DNA of 19,556 nt, taken from assembly GCA_964394815.1 (NCBI GenBank), contig CAYMZC010000032.1:1-19556 (forward strand). The letters run 5' to 3'. Position numbers and translations under genes: made by a program. Shown here in pieces: positions 1-7,025 of the stretch. Position 1 is the stretch's first letter, and every line of letters begins with the position of its first letter. Under the pieces are notes generated by a model. It was not told where the DNA came from and made no database searches. It was given only the letters and a program-made list of their open reading frames with translations. This DNA is from Sandaracinobacteroides sp964394815. Its GTDB lineage: Bacteria > Pseudomonadota > Alphaproteobacteria > Sphingomonadales > Sphingomonadaceae.

Positions 1-2383
1 GTCATCGTGCCCAACCTGCACGACATCCAGCGCCGCGATGCCTATGCCGCCGACATCACCTACGGCACCAACAATGAATTCGGCTTCGACTATCTGCGCG
101 ACAACATGAAGTATGAGCGCTCGCAGATGGTGCAGCGCGCCTTCAACCACGCCATCGTCGACGAGGTGGACTCGATCCTGATCGACGAGGCGCGCACCCC
201 CCTCATCATTTCCGGCCCGACCGACGACAAGAGCGAACTCTACATCCTGGTCGACAGGATCGTGAAGACCTTCCAGCCCGACCATTATGAGCGGGACGAG
301 AAGGCGAAATCCGTGATCCTGACGGAAGATGGCACCGAATTTGCCGAGCGCGCGCTGGAAACGGCCGGGCTGCTCGAGGGCGCCAATCTCTATGACTTCG
401 AGAACACGCAGGTGGTCCACCACCTGAACCAGGCCCTGCGCGCCAACATGATGTTCCGTCGTGATACCGACTATATCGTGCGCGATGGCAAGGTCGTCAT
501 CATCGACGAGTTCACCGGGCGCATGATGGAGGGTCGCCGCTGGTCAGATGGCCTGCACCAGGCGGTGGAAGCCAAGGAGGGGGTGGACATCCAGCCCGAG
601 AACCAGACACTGGCTTCCATCACCTTCCAGAATTATTTCCGCCTCTACCCGAAACTTTCGGGCATGACGGGCACGGCTTCGACGGAAGCCGGCGAATTCT
701 TCGACATCTACAAGCTGAACGTGGTGGAAATTCCCACCAACCTTCCGGTGCAGCGCAAGGATGATCAGGACCAGTTCTACAAGAACGAAGCCGACAAGTT
801 CGCCGCCATCGTCAAGGCGATCGGCGCAGCGGCGGCCAATGGCCAGCCGGTGCTCGTGGGCACGGTGTCGATCGAGAAGTCCGAGGCGCTTTCAAACTTC
901 CTGACCAGGGAAGGGGTGAAGCATTCGGTTCTGAACGCCCGCTACCACGAGCAGGAAGCCCATATCGTGGCCCAGGCGGGGCGGCTTGGCGCCGTGACCA
1001 TCGCCACCAACATGGCCGGCCGCGGCACGGACATCCAGCTTGGCGGCAATGTCGAATTCCGTATCGAGGACGAGCTTTCGGGCGTGCCCGAAGGCCCCGA
1101 GCGTGACCGGCGCATCGCCGCCATCAGGGCCGAGGTGCAGGCCGAACGCGAGAAGGTGCGCGAGGCGGGCGGCCTGTTCGTGCTTGGCACCGAGCGGCAC
1201 GAGAGCCGGCGGATCGACAACCAGCTGCGCGGCCGGTCCGGCCGGCAGGGCGACCCGGGTCTCAGCCGCTTCTATCTCAGCCTCGACGACGACCTGCTGC
1301 GGATCTTCGGCCAGCAGAACCTGCTGCACCGCGTGATGCATTCCGGCCTCGAGGATGGCGAGGCCATCGTCCACCCCTGGATCTCGAAGGCCATCGAGAC
1401 CGCCCAGAAGAAGGTGGAAGCCCGCAACTACGACATCCGCAAGCAGCTGCTGCAGTATGACGATGTCATGAACGACCAGCGCAAGGTCGTCTATGAGCAG
1501 CGCGCCGACGTCATGGATGCCGAAAAGGTCTCCGATATCGTGGTCGAGTTCCGCCGCGATACCGTCGAGGACATTGTCGAACGCTTCGCCCCGCCCGGAA
1601 CCTATCCCGAGCAGTGGGACATCGAGGGCATGGGCATGGAAATTGCCACCACCCTCAACCTGGAGGTGCCGCTGGCCGACTGGGTGAAGGAGGAAGCGGT
1701 CGATCAGGAAATCTTCGTCGATCGTCTCGTCGCGCTTGTCGACGAGAAGATGGACGGCAAGCAGAAGGGCATTCCGGAAGAAAACTGGGTGCAGATGGAA
1801 AAGAACTTCCTTCTGCAAAGCCTCGACCATCACTGGAAGGAGCATCTAGATCGGAAGAGCACACGTCTGAACTCCAGTCACTCCGCGNNNNNNNNNNCAT
1901 CTGGCGACGCTCGATGCGCTGCGCCAGGTCGTGCACCTGCGCGCCTATGCCCAGAAGCAGCCGCTGAACGAATACAAGGCCGAGGCCTTCCAGCTTTTCG
2001 AGCGGATGCTGCGGCTGGTGCGCGAGGATGTGACTCGGATGCTGGCCTTTGCCGAATTCCGCATGCCCGAACCCATGCCCATGCCCGACCTTCCGGATTT
2101 CCTGAAGCTGGAAGGGGGACCGCTTCCTTCGGAACAGCCGGAAAACAGGATCCAGCCGCTTCCCGGTTTCGGGATCGGCACGCCGGCAGCACCCGGCATC
2201 TTCGCCATGGGGGATCCGCTTTCCCCGGACGAGGTGGAATCGGCACGTGCCGTCGCCGGTCAGTTCGGTCCTGATTTCGTGGCCGAGGATCCCGAGACCT
2301 GGCAGCGCAGCGTTCCGCGCAACGCCCAGTGCCCCTGCGGCTCCGGCAGCCGGTTCAAGCACTGCCACGGTCTGAACGGCTGA
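1..2383 (+). CDS. secA: Protein translocase ATPase subunit SecA, 5'-truncated and interrupted by adapter and gap
   Basis: SecA is the ATPase motor that drives unfolded preproteins through the SecYEG channel. The frame is open from base 1. The first visible residues match the family near residue 155, so the N-terminus with the Walker A motif lies outside the window. In fragment numbering one sees TYGTNNEFGFDYLRDN from residue 21, the Walker B box DEVD at 54-57, GMTGTA at 221-226, ATNMAGRGTDI at 335-345 and QLRGRSGRQGDPG at 408-420. The C-terminus carries the zinc-binding CxC-x8-CH motif (Cys codons at 2330, 2336 and 2363, His at 2366). The frame is broken at 1848-1897 by adapter plus ten N. 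The codons on either side (KEHL before, HLATLDALRQ after) join in frame once 1846-1900 is removed, leaving about 775 residues. I see one intact gene with an assembly fault, not a pseudogene. Confidence 0.96.
1848..1887 (+). other. Illumina TruSeq adapter read-through inside secA (assembly artefact)
   Basis: These 40 bases begin AGATCGGAAGAGC and continue as the TruSeq read-1 3' adapter, ending in TCCGCG, the first six bases of an index. They directly abut the run of N. The same sequence recurs at the right end of the window. In the secA frame it translates to a spurious peptide containing RKSTRLNSSHS. This is library sequence that was not trimmed before assembly. Confidence 0.98.
1888..1897. 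other. Scaffold gap of ten N
   Basis: Ten N separate two contigs. The left contig without adapter ends in CATCT (1843-1847) and the right contig starts with CATCT (1898-1902). The contigs therefore probably overlap by five bases, and the true gap is zero or negative. Confidence 0.95.
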
Positions 2384-2408
2384 GGCCGGGCTGAGGCCCA
2401 TGCATCCC

Positions 2409-2426
2409 GTCGGCCCCCGTGCCGGC
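2409..2426. terminator. Possible weak hairpin between convergent secA and DUF423 genes
   Basis: GTCGGC (2409-2414) can pair with GCCGGC (2421-2426) around a six-base loop, with one G-U pair. It lies in the 67-base gap between the stop codons of two converging genes, where terminators are expected. There is no T-tract on either side, so this is only a weak candidate. Confidence 0.2.
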
Positions 2427-2450
2427 GGAAGCGCCTTTCGGCGAGTCCTG

Positions 2451-2822
2451 TCAGCTCTTGCGGATGACGGTGAAGAGAAGGGCGAGCCAGCCCAGCATCA
2501 TCGCCGTGCCGCCCAGCGGCGCCACGGCGGCAAGGCCACGCGGCAGGCCGAGGGCCAGCGCGTAGAGCGCACCCGCGAAAGCGAGGCTGCCAAGGCCGAG
2601 CGCCCAGCCGCCCGCCGCCATCAAGGGGCGCATGGGCTTTCCGCCGCCCAGCGCAACGAGCGCGAGCAGCGCGGCTGCATGCGGCAGCTGGAACTGTGCG
2701 CCTGTCTCGACCCATGCCCGGGCCTGTGCATCGGCAAGGCCATGCGCCCCGAAGGCGCCGAAGCCCACGGCCATGAGGCCATTCAATGCGGCAAGCGCGA
2801 GCAGAAGAGATGTGGCTGACAT
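2451..2822 (-). CDS. DUF423 family small membrane protein
   Basis: A 123-residue, very hydrophobic protein of the DUF423 (YgdD/YwdK-like) family, whose function is not established. Family signatures visible are the N-terminal helix with GFGAFGAHGL, the following ETGAQFQLPHAAALL stretch, and the C-terminal GGTAMMLGWLALL helix. About four membrane segments are likely. I chose the ATG at 2822 because the protein then opens directly with its first membrane helix (MSATSLLLALAALNG). A TTG at 2882 would add 20 charged, unconserved-looking residues. No strong Shine-Dalgarno sequence is evident. The gene converges on secA and diverges from the enoyl-CoA hydratase gene, so it is probably transcribed alone. 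Confidence 0.85.
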   Translation of the reverse strand: MSATSLLLALAALNGLMAVGFGAFGAHGLADAQARAWVETGAQFQLPHAAALLALVALGGGKPMRPLMAAGGWALGLGSLAFAGALYALALGLPRGLAAVAPLGGTAMMLGWLALLFTVIRKS

Positions 2823-2852
2823 GCAACCGACAATGCGCCAGATGCGCTTGGC

Positions 2853-2878
2853 GGGAAAGAGGGGAGTGCAGCTTTCCC
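2853..2878. repeat. Inverted repeat in the divergent DUF423/crotonase promoter region
   Basis: GGGAAAG (2853-2859) and CTTTCCC (2872-2878) form a perfect 7-base inverted repeat with a 12-base spacer. It lies in the 174-base divergent intergenic region, 30 bases upstream of the DUF423 start. It could be an operator half-site pair or an untranslated-leader hairpin. I see no convincing -35/-10 pair nearby. Confidence 0.3.
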
Positions 2879-2996
2879 CCAATCAGAGGAAGAGGGTGCA
2901 AGCCGCCCGCCGCCGGCCTATGGGGGCAGGCAGGGCAGGCATGCCACGCAAGCATTTTCGCAGCCGGCTACCGGCAGGCACATGAGGGAGGAACAG

Positions 2997-3773
2997 ATGG
3001 CACTGGTCGAAGTCGCGGTTTCTGAAGGGATCGCCACCGTCACGCTCAACCGGCCCGACGCGATGAACGCGCTGTCAAAGGCGCTGCGCGCGGAACTGGC
3101 CGATGTGATGAAGCGCATGGACGAGGATGATGCTGTCCGCGTCGTCATCCTTACAGGGGCTGGCGAACGCGCCTTCACCGCCGGGCTGGACCTGAAGGAA
3201 CTGGGCTCGGATGCCACGGCCATGGGCGATGCCACGGGCACGACGCCGCTTGCCAACCCGGTCAAGGCCATCGAGCAGTGCCGCAAGCCCGTCATCGGCG
3301 CGATCAATGGTGTCGCCATCACCGGCGGCTTCGAAGTGGCGCTGGCCTGCGACGTGCTTATCGCATCGGAGAACGCCCGCTTTGCCGATACGCACGCCCG
3401 TGTCGGGATCATGCCGGGTTGGGGGCTTTCGCAGAAGCTGAGCCGGCTGATCGGCATCAATCGCGCCAAGGAGCTTTCGCTTTCGGGCAATTTCCTCGAC
3501 GCCAGGACGGCAGAGGCCTGGGGGCTGGTGAACCGGGTGGTGCCGGCCGGTGAGCTTCTCGAAAGCGCCCGCAGGCTCGCGGCCGACATGGCGACCATCG
3601 ATCCCGGTTTCTCCGCTGCCTACAAGAAGCTGATCGACGACGGTTTCGCGACGAATTTCGGAGCCGCCCTGGCGCTCGAGACGGAGCGGTCTGCCAGCGC
3701 CAACAGCGCCGTCACGCCGGACGAGGTTGCACGGCGGCGCGAAGCGGTGCAGGCCCGGGGCCGTCAGCAGTAG
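2997..3773 (+). CDS. Enoyl-CoA hydratase/isomerase family protein (crotonase fold)
   Basis: A 258-residue crotonase-superfamily protein of normal length, probably a cytosolic enzyme acting on acyl-CoA thioesters. The oxyanion-hole segments are visible as FTAGLDLKEL (60-69) and GVAITGGFE (105-113). Glu113 aligns with the first catalytic Glu of rat enoyl-CoA hydratase (E144). The position of the second Glu (E164) is His133, in FADTHARVG, so hydration by the two-Glu mechanism is uncertain. An isomerase or other crotonase activity is possible. The start is the ATG at 2997, because AGGGAGG (2985-2991) sits five bases before it. The ATG at 2982 lies upstream of that site. The amidohydrolase gene starts 13 bases after the stop, which suggests a two-gene operon. 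The substrate cannot be told from the sequence. Confidence 0.9.
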   Translation: MALVEVAVSEGIATVTLNRPDAMNALSKALRAELADVMKRMDEDDAVRVVILTGAGERAFTAGLDLKELGSDATAMGDATGTTPLANPVKAIEQCRKPVIGAINGVAITGGFEVALACDVLIASENARFADTHARVGIMPGWGLSQKLSRLIGINRAKELSLSGNFLDARTAEAWGLVNRVVPAGELLESARRLAADMATIDPGFSAAYKKLIDDGFATNFGAALALETERSASANSAVTPDEVARRREAVQARGRQQ

Positions 3774-3786
3774 GAAGGCCTTGCCC

Positions 3787-5052
3787 GTGAAACCAGCCCT
3801 GATCATCGCAGCACTCATTGTCTCCGCCCCTGTCGCGGCGGAGAGCGTGCTGATCACCGCCGACCGCATGGTCGACGTGCTGGGCGGGCGCATGGTGGAA
3901 AAACCGGCCATCCTTGTCGAGGATGGCCGCATCACCAGGGTTGGAACGCAGGCGGATGTGACATTGCCCGATGGCGGCCACATCGACCTGCAGGGCCTGA
4001 CCCTGGTGCCCGGCTTCATCGACATGCATGTCCACCTGACGACGGACCCGGCGATGCCGCCGATGGAGGCCTTTGTCCGGACGGACAATTACTGGACCCT
4101 CGTCGGGGCCGCAAACGCCGGCAGGATGCTGGAAACGGGCTTCACCACGGTTCGCAACGTCGGTTCGGAGAATTTCGACGACGTGGCGCTGAAGCAGGCG
4201 ATCGAGGATGGCCGCATCCGGGGTCCGCGGATCGTGCCGGGGGCCTATTCGCTCGGCGCGACAGGCGGGCATTGTGACAGCACTTTCCTGCCGCCCAGTT
4301 TCAACGCCCGGTCGCGCGGGGTGGCTGATGGTGTCGAGGCATTGCGCGCGAAGGTTCGCGAGATCCGCAAATATGGGGCGGAGGTCATCAAGGTCTGTGC
4401 GACGGGCGGGGTGTTCAGCCGCAACACCGAAGTCGGCCAGCAGCAATTGCGCGAGGAAGAGCTGAAGGCCATCGCCGACGAGGCGCGGATGTGGGGCCTG
4501 CGCAGCGCGGCCCATGCCCATGGCGCTTCCGGTATCAAGGCGGCCATTCGCGCCGGGATCACCACGATCGAGCATGCCAGTCTGATCGACGACGAGGGCA
4601 TCCGCCTGGCGAAGGTCAATGGCACCTATCTTTCAATGGACATCTACAACACCGATTACACGCAGGCAGAAGGCGCGCGGAACGGCGTTCTGGAGGATAA
4701 TCTGCGCAAGGACCGCGAAGTGGCCGATGTGCAGCGCGAAGGATTCCGCAAGGCCAGCGCCGCCGGCGTGAAGATGCTGTTCGGATCGGATGCCGGCGTC
4801 ATGCCGCACGACCAGGCAGTGCGCCAGTTTGCGGTCATGGTGCGCTACGGCATGAGCCCGCTGCAGGCGCTGCGCGCTGCCACGAGCACGGCGGCCGAGG
4901 CGCTGAACCGCGAGAAGGATCTCGGGGCAATCGCACCGGGCCGCCTTGCCGACATGGTGGCGGTCGAGGGGGATCCGCTTGCCGATGTCACTGCGCTCGA
5001 ACGGGCGCGGGCTGTTCTGAAAAGTGGCGCACTGGTGGTTGACCGGCGCTGA
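3787..5052 (+). CDS. Secreted amidohydrolase, imidazolonepropionase/Xaa-Pro dipeptidase-like
   Basis: A 421-residue metal-dependent amidohydrolase (TIM-barrel, COG1228-like). Expected metal ligands are all present: HVH at 81-83, Lys202 in the EVIKV segment (candidate carbamylated lysine), His243 in AAHAHG, His263 in IEHAS, and Asp335 in GSDAG. The N-terminus MKPALIIAALIVSAPVAA resembles a Sec signal peptide with cleavage after Ala18, so the enzyme is probably periplasmic. Relatives hydrolyse Xaa-Pro or other N-acyl amino acid and dipeptide bonds, but substrate cannot be assigned here. The start is the GTG at 3787, with AGGAAGG (3772-3778) eight bases upstream. The TTG at 3781 is too close to that site. 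It follows the crotonase gene by 13 bases and is probably co-transcribed with it. Confidence 0.88.
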   Translation: MKPALIIAALIVSAPVAAESVLITADRMVDVLGGRMVEKPAILVEDGRITRVGTQADVTLPDGGHIDLQGLTLVPGFIDMHVHLTTDPAMPPMEAFVRTDNYWTLVGAANAGRMLETGFTTVRNVGSENFDDVALKQAIEDGRIRGPRIVPGAYSLGATGGHCDSTFLPPSFNARSRGVADGVEALRAKVREIRKYGAEVIKVCATGGVFSRNTEVGQQQLREEELKAIADEARMWGLRSAAHAHGASGIKAAIRAGITTIEHASLIDDEGIRLAKVNGTYLSMDIYNTDYTQAEGARNGVLEDNLRKDREVADVQREGFRKASAAGVKMLFGSDAGVMPHDQAVRQFAVMVRYGMSPLQALRAATSTAAEALNREKDLGAIAPGRLADMVAVEGDPLADVTALERARAVLKSGALVVDRR

Positions 5053-5061
5053 TTCGCGCAA

Positions 5062-5109
5062 GGCCTGGCAAGATAGGGCGGGCCAGACCCGGGTTCATGT
5101 CTGCCCGGG
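5062..5109. terminator. Candidate bidirectional hairpins between convergent genes
   Basis: The short gap between the convergent amidohydrolase and DUF1003 genes can form GGCCTGGC (5062-5069) with GCCAGACC (5082-5089), eight positions with one mismatch. An alternative is CCCGGG (5088-5093) pairing with CCCGGG (5104-5109), which overlaps the DUF1003 stop. No T-tract follows in either direction. The location fits a terminator, but the evidence is weak. Confidence 0.25.
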
Positions 5110-5814
5110 CCGTTTCTCAATTGCATCCAGCAGTTCCATCTGGACGGAGCGCGCTTCTGCCAGACGGTCCCATTCGCGCTGGATGAGATGATCGATCTTT
5201 TCGTGCAGCATGCGGATTTCGAGCTCGGCCTTCAGGTTGACCTGATAATCGCTGCGCGCCCGCATGCGGTCCCGTTCTTCCTGCCGGCGCTGGCTCATCA
5301 TGATGATGGGTGCCTGCACGGCCGCCAGTGTCGACAGCAGGAGGTTGAGGAGAATGAACGGGAACGGATCATAGGCCTCCTTGCCGCCGGCATGATTGAG
5401 GATCATCCAGAAGGTGATGAAGGCCGCGAAGGTAATGAGGAAAGCCCAGCTGCCGCCGAAGCGGGCAAGCAGGTCAGCCGCATGGTCGCCCAGGGACAGC
5501 GTTCGCGCATAATCCTTCTCAACATTTTCGACCATCATCTCCTGGTCTGCGATGGCGCGCACGATTTCGGCGTCCAGTTCGCTGAAGGCGCCACGCTCCG
5601 TCCGCAACAGCTGCTCGACATATCGGCCCCGATAGCGGTTGACTGTCTGCAAGGCGATGAGCGCGTCGTCGGCCAGGCCGGGATGATCGTTCCGGATCAT
5701 GTCGGCAATGGCGGGGCGAAGCGACCCGAGGTGCACGAGCGCGTGGCGGGATACTTCCTTGCCGGTGATGGCTTCGCGCGCGATCCGGGCGCTTCTGTGA
5801 GGCTTTGAAGACAT
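5095..5814 (-). CDS. DUF1003 family membrane protein
   Basis: A 239-residue protein with a C-terminal DUF1003 domain, whose function is not established. The N-terminal half (about 1-118) is soluble and helical. Two membrane helices follow, about 123-140 (AFLITFAAFITFWMILN) and 151-175 (FPFILLNLLLSTLAAVQAPI). Next comes the family signature MSQRRQEERDRMRARSDYQV, then VNLKAELEI and a charged, coiled-coil-like tail to the C-terminus. I use the ATG at 5814. A GTG at 5823 is possible, and neither has a clear ribosome binding site. It converges with the amidohydrolase gene and diverges from the str operon, so it appears monocistronic. Confidence 0.85.
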   Translation of the reverse strand: MSSKPHRSARIAREAITGKEVSRHALVHLGSLRPAIADMIRNDHPGLADDALIALQTVNRYRGRYVEQLLRTERGAFSELDAEIVRAIADQEMMVENVEKDYARTLSLGDHAADLLARFGGSWAFLITFAAFITFWMILNHAGGKEAYDPFPFILLNLLLSTLAAVQAPIIMMSQRRQEERDRMRARSDYQVNLKAELEIRMLHEKIDHLIQREWDRLAEARSVQMELLDAIEKRPGQT

Positions 5815-5856
5815 GCAGAACACTCATGCACGAGCTTTGCGCCGGTGCGAAGCCTG

Positions 5857-5885
5857 TTGACGCGCTATCGTGCCGGGGGTATGGG
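5857..5885 (+). promoter_or_regulatory. Candidate sigma-70-type promoter for the str operon
   Basis: TTGACG at 5857-5862 is separated by 17 bases from TATGGG at 5880-5885. The -35 element and spacing are good, but the -10 is poor (only TAT matches the consensus). It lies about 225 bases before rpsL in the divergent region, where the str operon promoter must be. This is inference only, and other start sites are possible. Confidence 0.3.
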
Positions 5886-5975
5886 CCGCGCTCGCTCCCG
5901 GGTGCTTTCCGGTCATGCCGGCTGATCACGCGGGGCGGGTGAACAAAGGAACGACAGACCCATCCGTGCGCGTGG

Positions 5976-5993
5976 GAGCCCGATTGCGGGCTC
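5976..5993 (+). promoter_or_regulatory. Hairpin in the rpsL leader
   Basis: GAGCCCG (5976-5982) and CGGGCTC (5987-5993) form a perfect 7-pair GC-rich stem with an ATTG loop, about 118 bases before the rpsL start. No T-tract follows. A smaller dyad, TGCCG-gta-CGGCA (6067-6079), lies nearer the gene. The 296-base region between the DUF1003 and rpsL starts holds no recognisable gene, only these structures and the promoter candidate. Confidence 0.35.
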
Positions 5994-6110
5994 GCTCGCG
6001 CTTATGCCGTGGACATGCTGCCCGCAAGGCTGGCGACCAGGGGCGGAAGGGTTCTGGAGTAGGCAGTGCCGGTACGGCAGTGTCGAACAGCAGGAAGATG
6101 CGAACACCGT

Positions 6111-6482
6111 ATGCCGACGATCAACCAATTGATTCGCAAGGGCCGCGAGCCACAGAAGGCGCGCAACAAGGTGCCTGCGATGGAAGCATGCCCGCAGAAG
6201 CGCGGCGTGTGCACCCGCGTGTACACCACCACCCCGAAGAAGCCGAACTCGGCGCTCCGCAAGGTCGCCAAGATCCGTCTTACCAACGGCTTCGAGGTGA
6301 TCGGCTACATCCCCGGTGAAGGCCATAACCTGCAGGAGCACTCGGTCGTGCTGATTCGCGGCGGCCGCGTGAAGGATTTGCCCGGCGTGCGCTATCACGT
6401 GCTGCGCGGCGTCCTCGATACGCAGGGTGTCAAGAACCGTAAGCAATCGCGCTCGAAGTACGGCGCGAAGCGTCCGAAGTAA
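6111..6482 (+). CDS. rpsL: 30S ribosomal protein S12
   Basis: A 123-residue S12, the decoding-centre protein of the small subunit. The whole family sequence is recognisable, including CPQKRGVCTRVYTTTPKKPN, GEGHNLQEHSVVLIRGGRVK and the C-terminal SKYGAKRPK. Lys43 and Lys88, where substitutions give streptomycin resistance in other bacteria, are both unaltered. Asp89 next to Lys88 is the usual methylthiolation site. The ATG at 6111 gives the standard MPTINQL start. An AGGAAG at 6092-6097 is rather far upstream (13 bases). It is the first gene of the str operon and precedes rpsG by 15 bases. Confidence 0.98.
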   Translation: MPTINQLIRKGREPQKARNKVPAMEACPQKRGVCTRVYTTTPKKPNSALRKVAKIRLTNGFEVIGYIPGEGHNLQEHSVVLIRGGRVKDLPGVRYHVLRGVLDTQGVKNRKQSRSKYGAKRPK

Positions 6483-6497
6483 GGGGAGGCCAGAACC

Positions 6498-6968
6498 ATG
6501 TCCCGTCGTCGTCGCCCCGAAAAGCGCGAAATCCTGCCCGATCCCCGTTTCGGCGATCAGGTGCTCACCAAATTCATGAACCTCGTGATGTATCAGGGGA
6601 AGAAGTCGGTCGCCGAAACGATCGTCTATTCCGCCCTCGACACCATCGAGGCCCGCGCCAAGCGTGAGCCGCTCGGCGTCTTCCATGAAGCCCTTGCGAA
6701 CGTGCGTCCGCTCGTCGAAGTCCGGTCCCGCCGGGTCGGTGGCGCCACCTACCAGGTGCCCGTCGAAGTCCGCCCCGAGCGTGCGCAGGCGCTTGCCATC
6801 CGCTGGCTGATCGCATCGGCCCGCAACCGGCCCGAGAAGACCATGTCGGCCCGTCTGTCCGCCGAACTGATGGAGGCGGCGAACAATCGCGGCTCCGCAG
6901 TGAAGAAGCGGGAAGATACGCACAAGATGGCCGAAGCCAACCGCGCATTCTCGCACTATCGCTGGTAA
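6498..6968 (+). CDS. rpsG: 30S ribosomal protein S7
   Basis: A 156-residue S7, which organises the 3' major domain of 16S rRNA and lines the mRNA exit region near the E site. Recognisable features are the N-terminal MSRRRRPEKREILPDPRFGD, the LVEVRSRRVGGATYQVPVEV segment and the C-terminal AFSHYRW. A clear ribosome binding site, GGGGAGG (6483-6489), lies eight bases before the ATG. The gap from rpsL is only 15 bases, too short for the roughly 100-base S7-binding regulatory region known between these genes in E. coli, so that mode of autoregulation is not apparent here. Confidence 0.98.
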   Translation: MSRRRRPEKREILPDPRFGDQVLTKFMNLVMYQGKKSVAETIVYSALDTIEARAKREPLGVFHEALANVRPLVEVRSRRVGGATYQVPVEVRPERAQALAIRWLIASARNRPEKTMSARLSAELMEAANNRGSAVKKREDTHKMAEANRAFSHYRW

Positions 6969-7025
6969 CGGCGACAGCGCGAGAAGCACGACCAGTCAAC
7001 CGAAGCACAGCTCTCGGAGTATAAC

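Noticed and set aside
1846..1900. Apparent frameshift in secA suggesting a pseudogene
   Set aside because: Removing the adapter, the N's and the duplicated CATCT restores a single frame with conserved SecA sequence on both sides.
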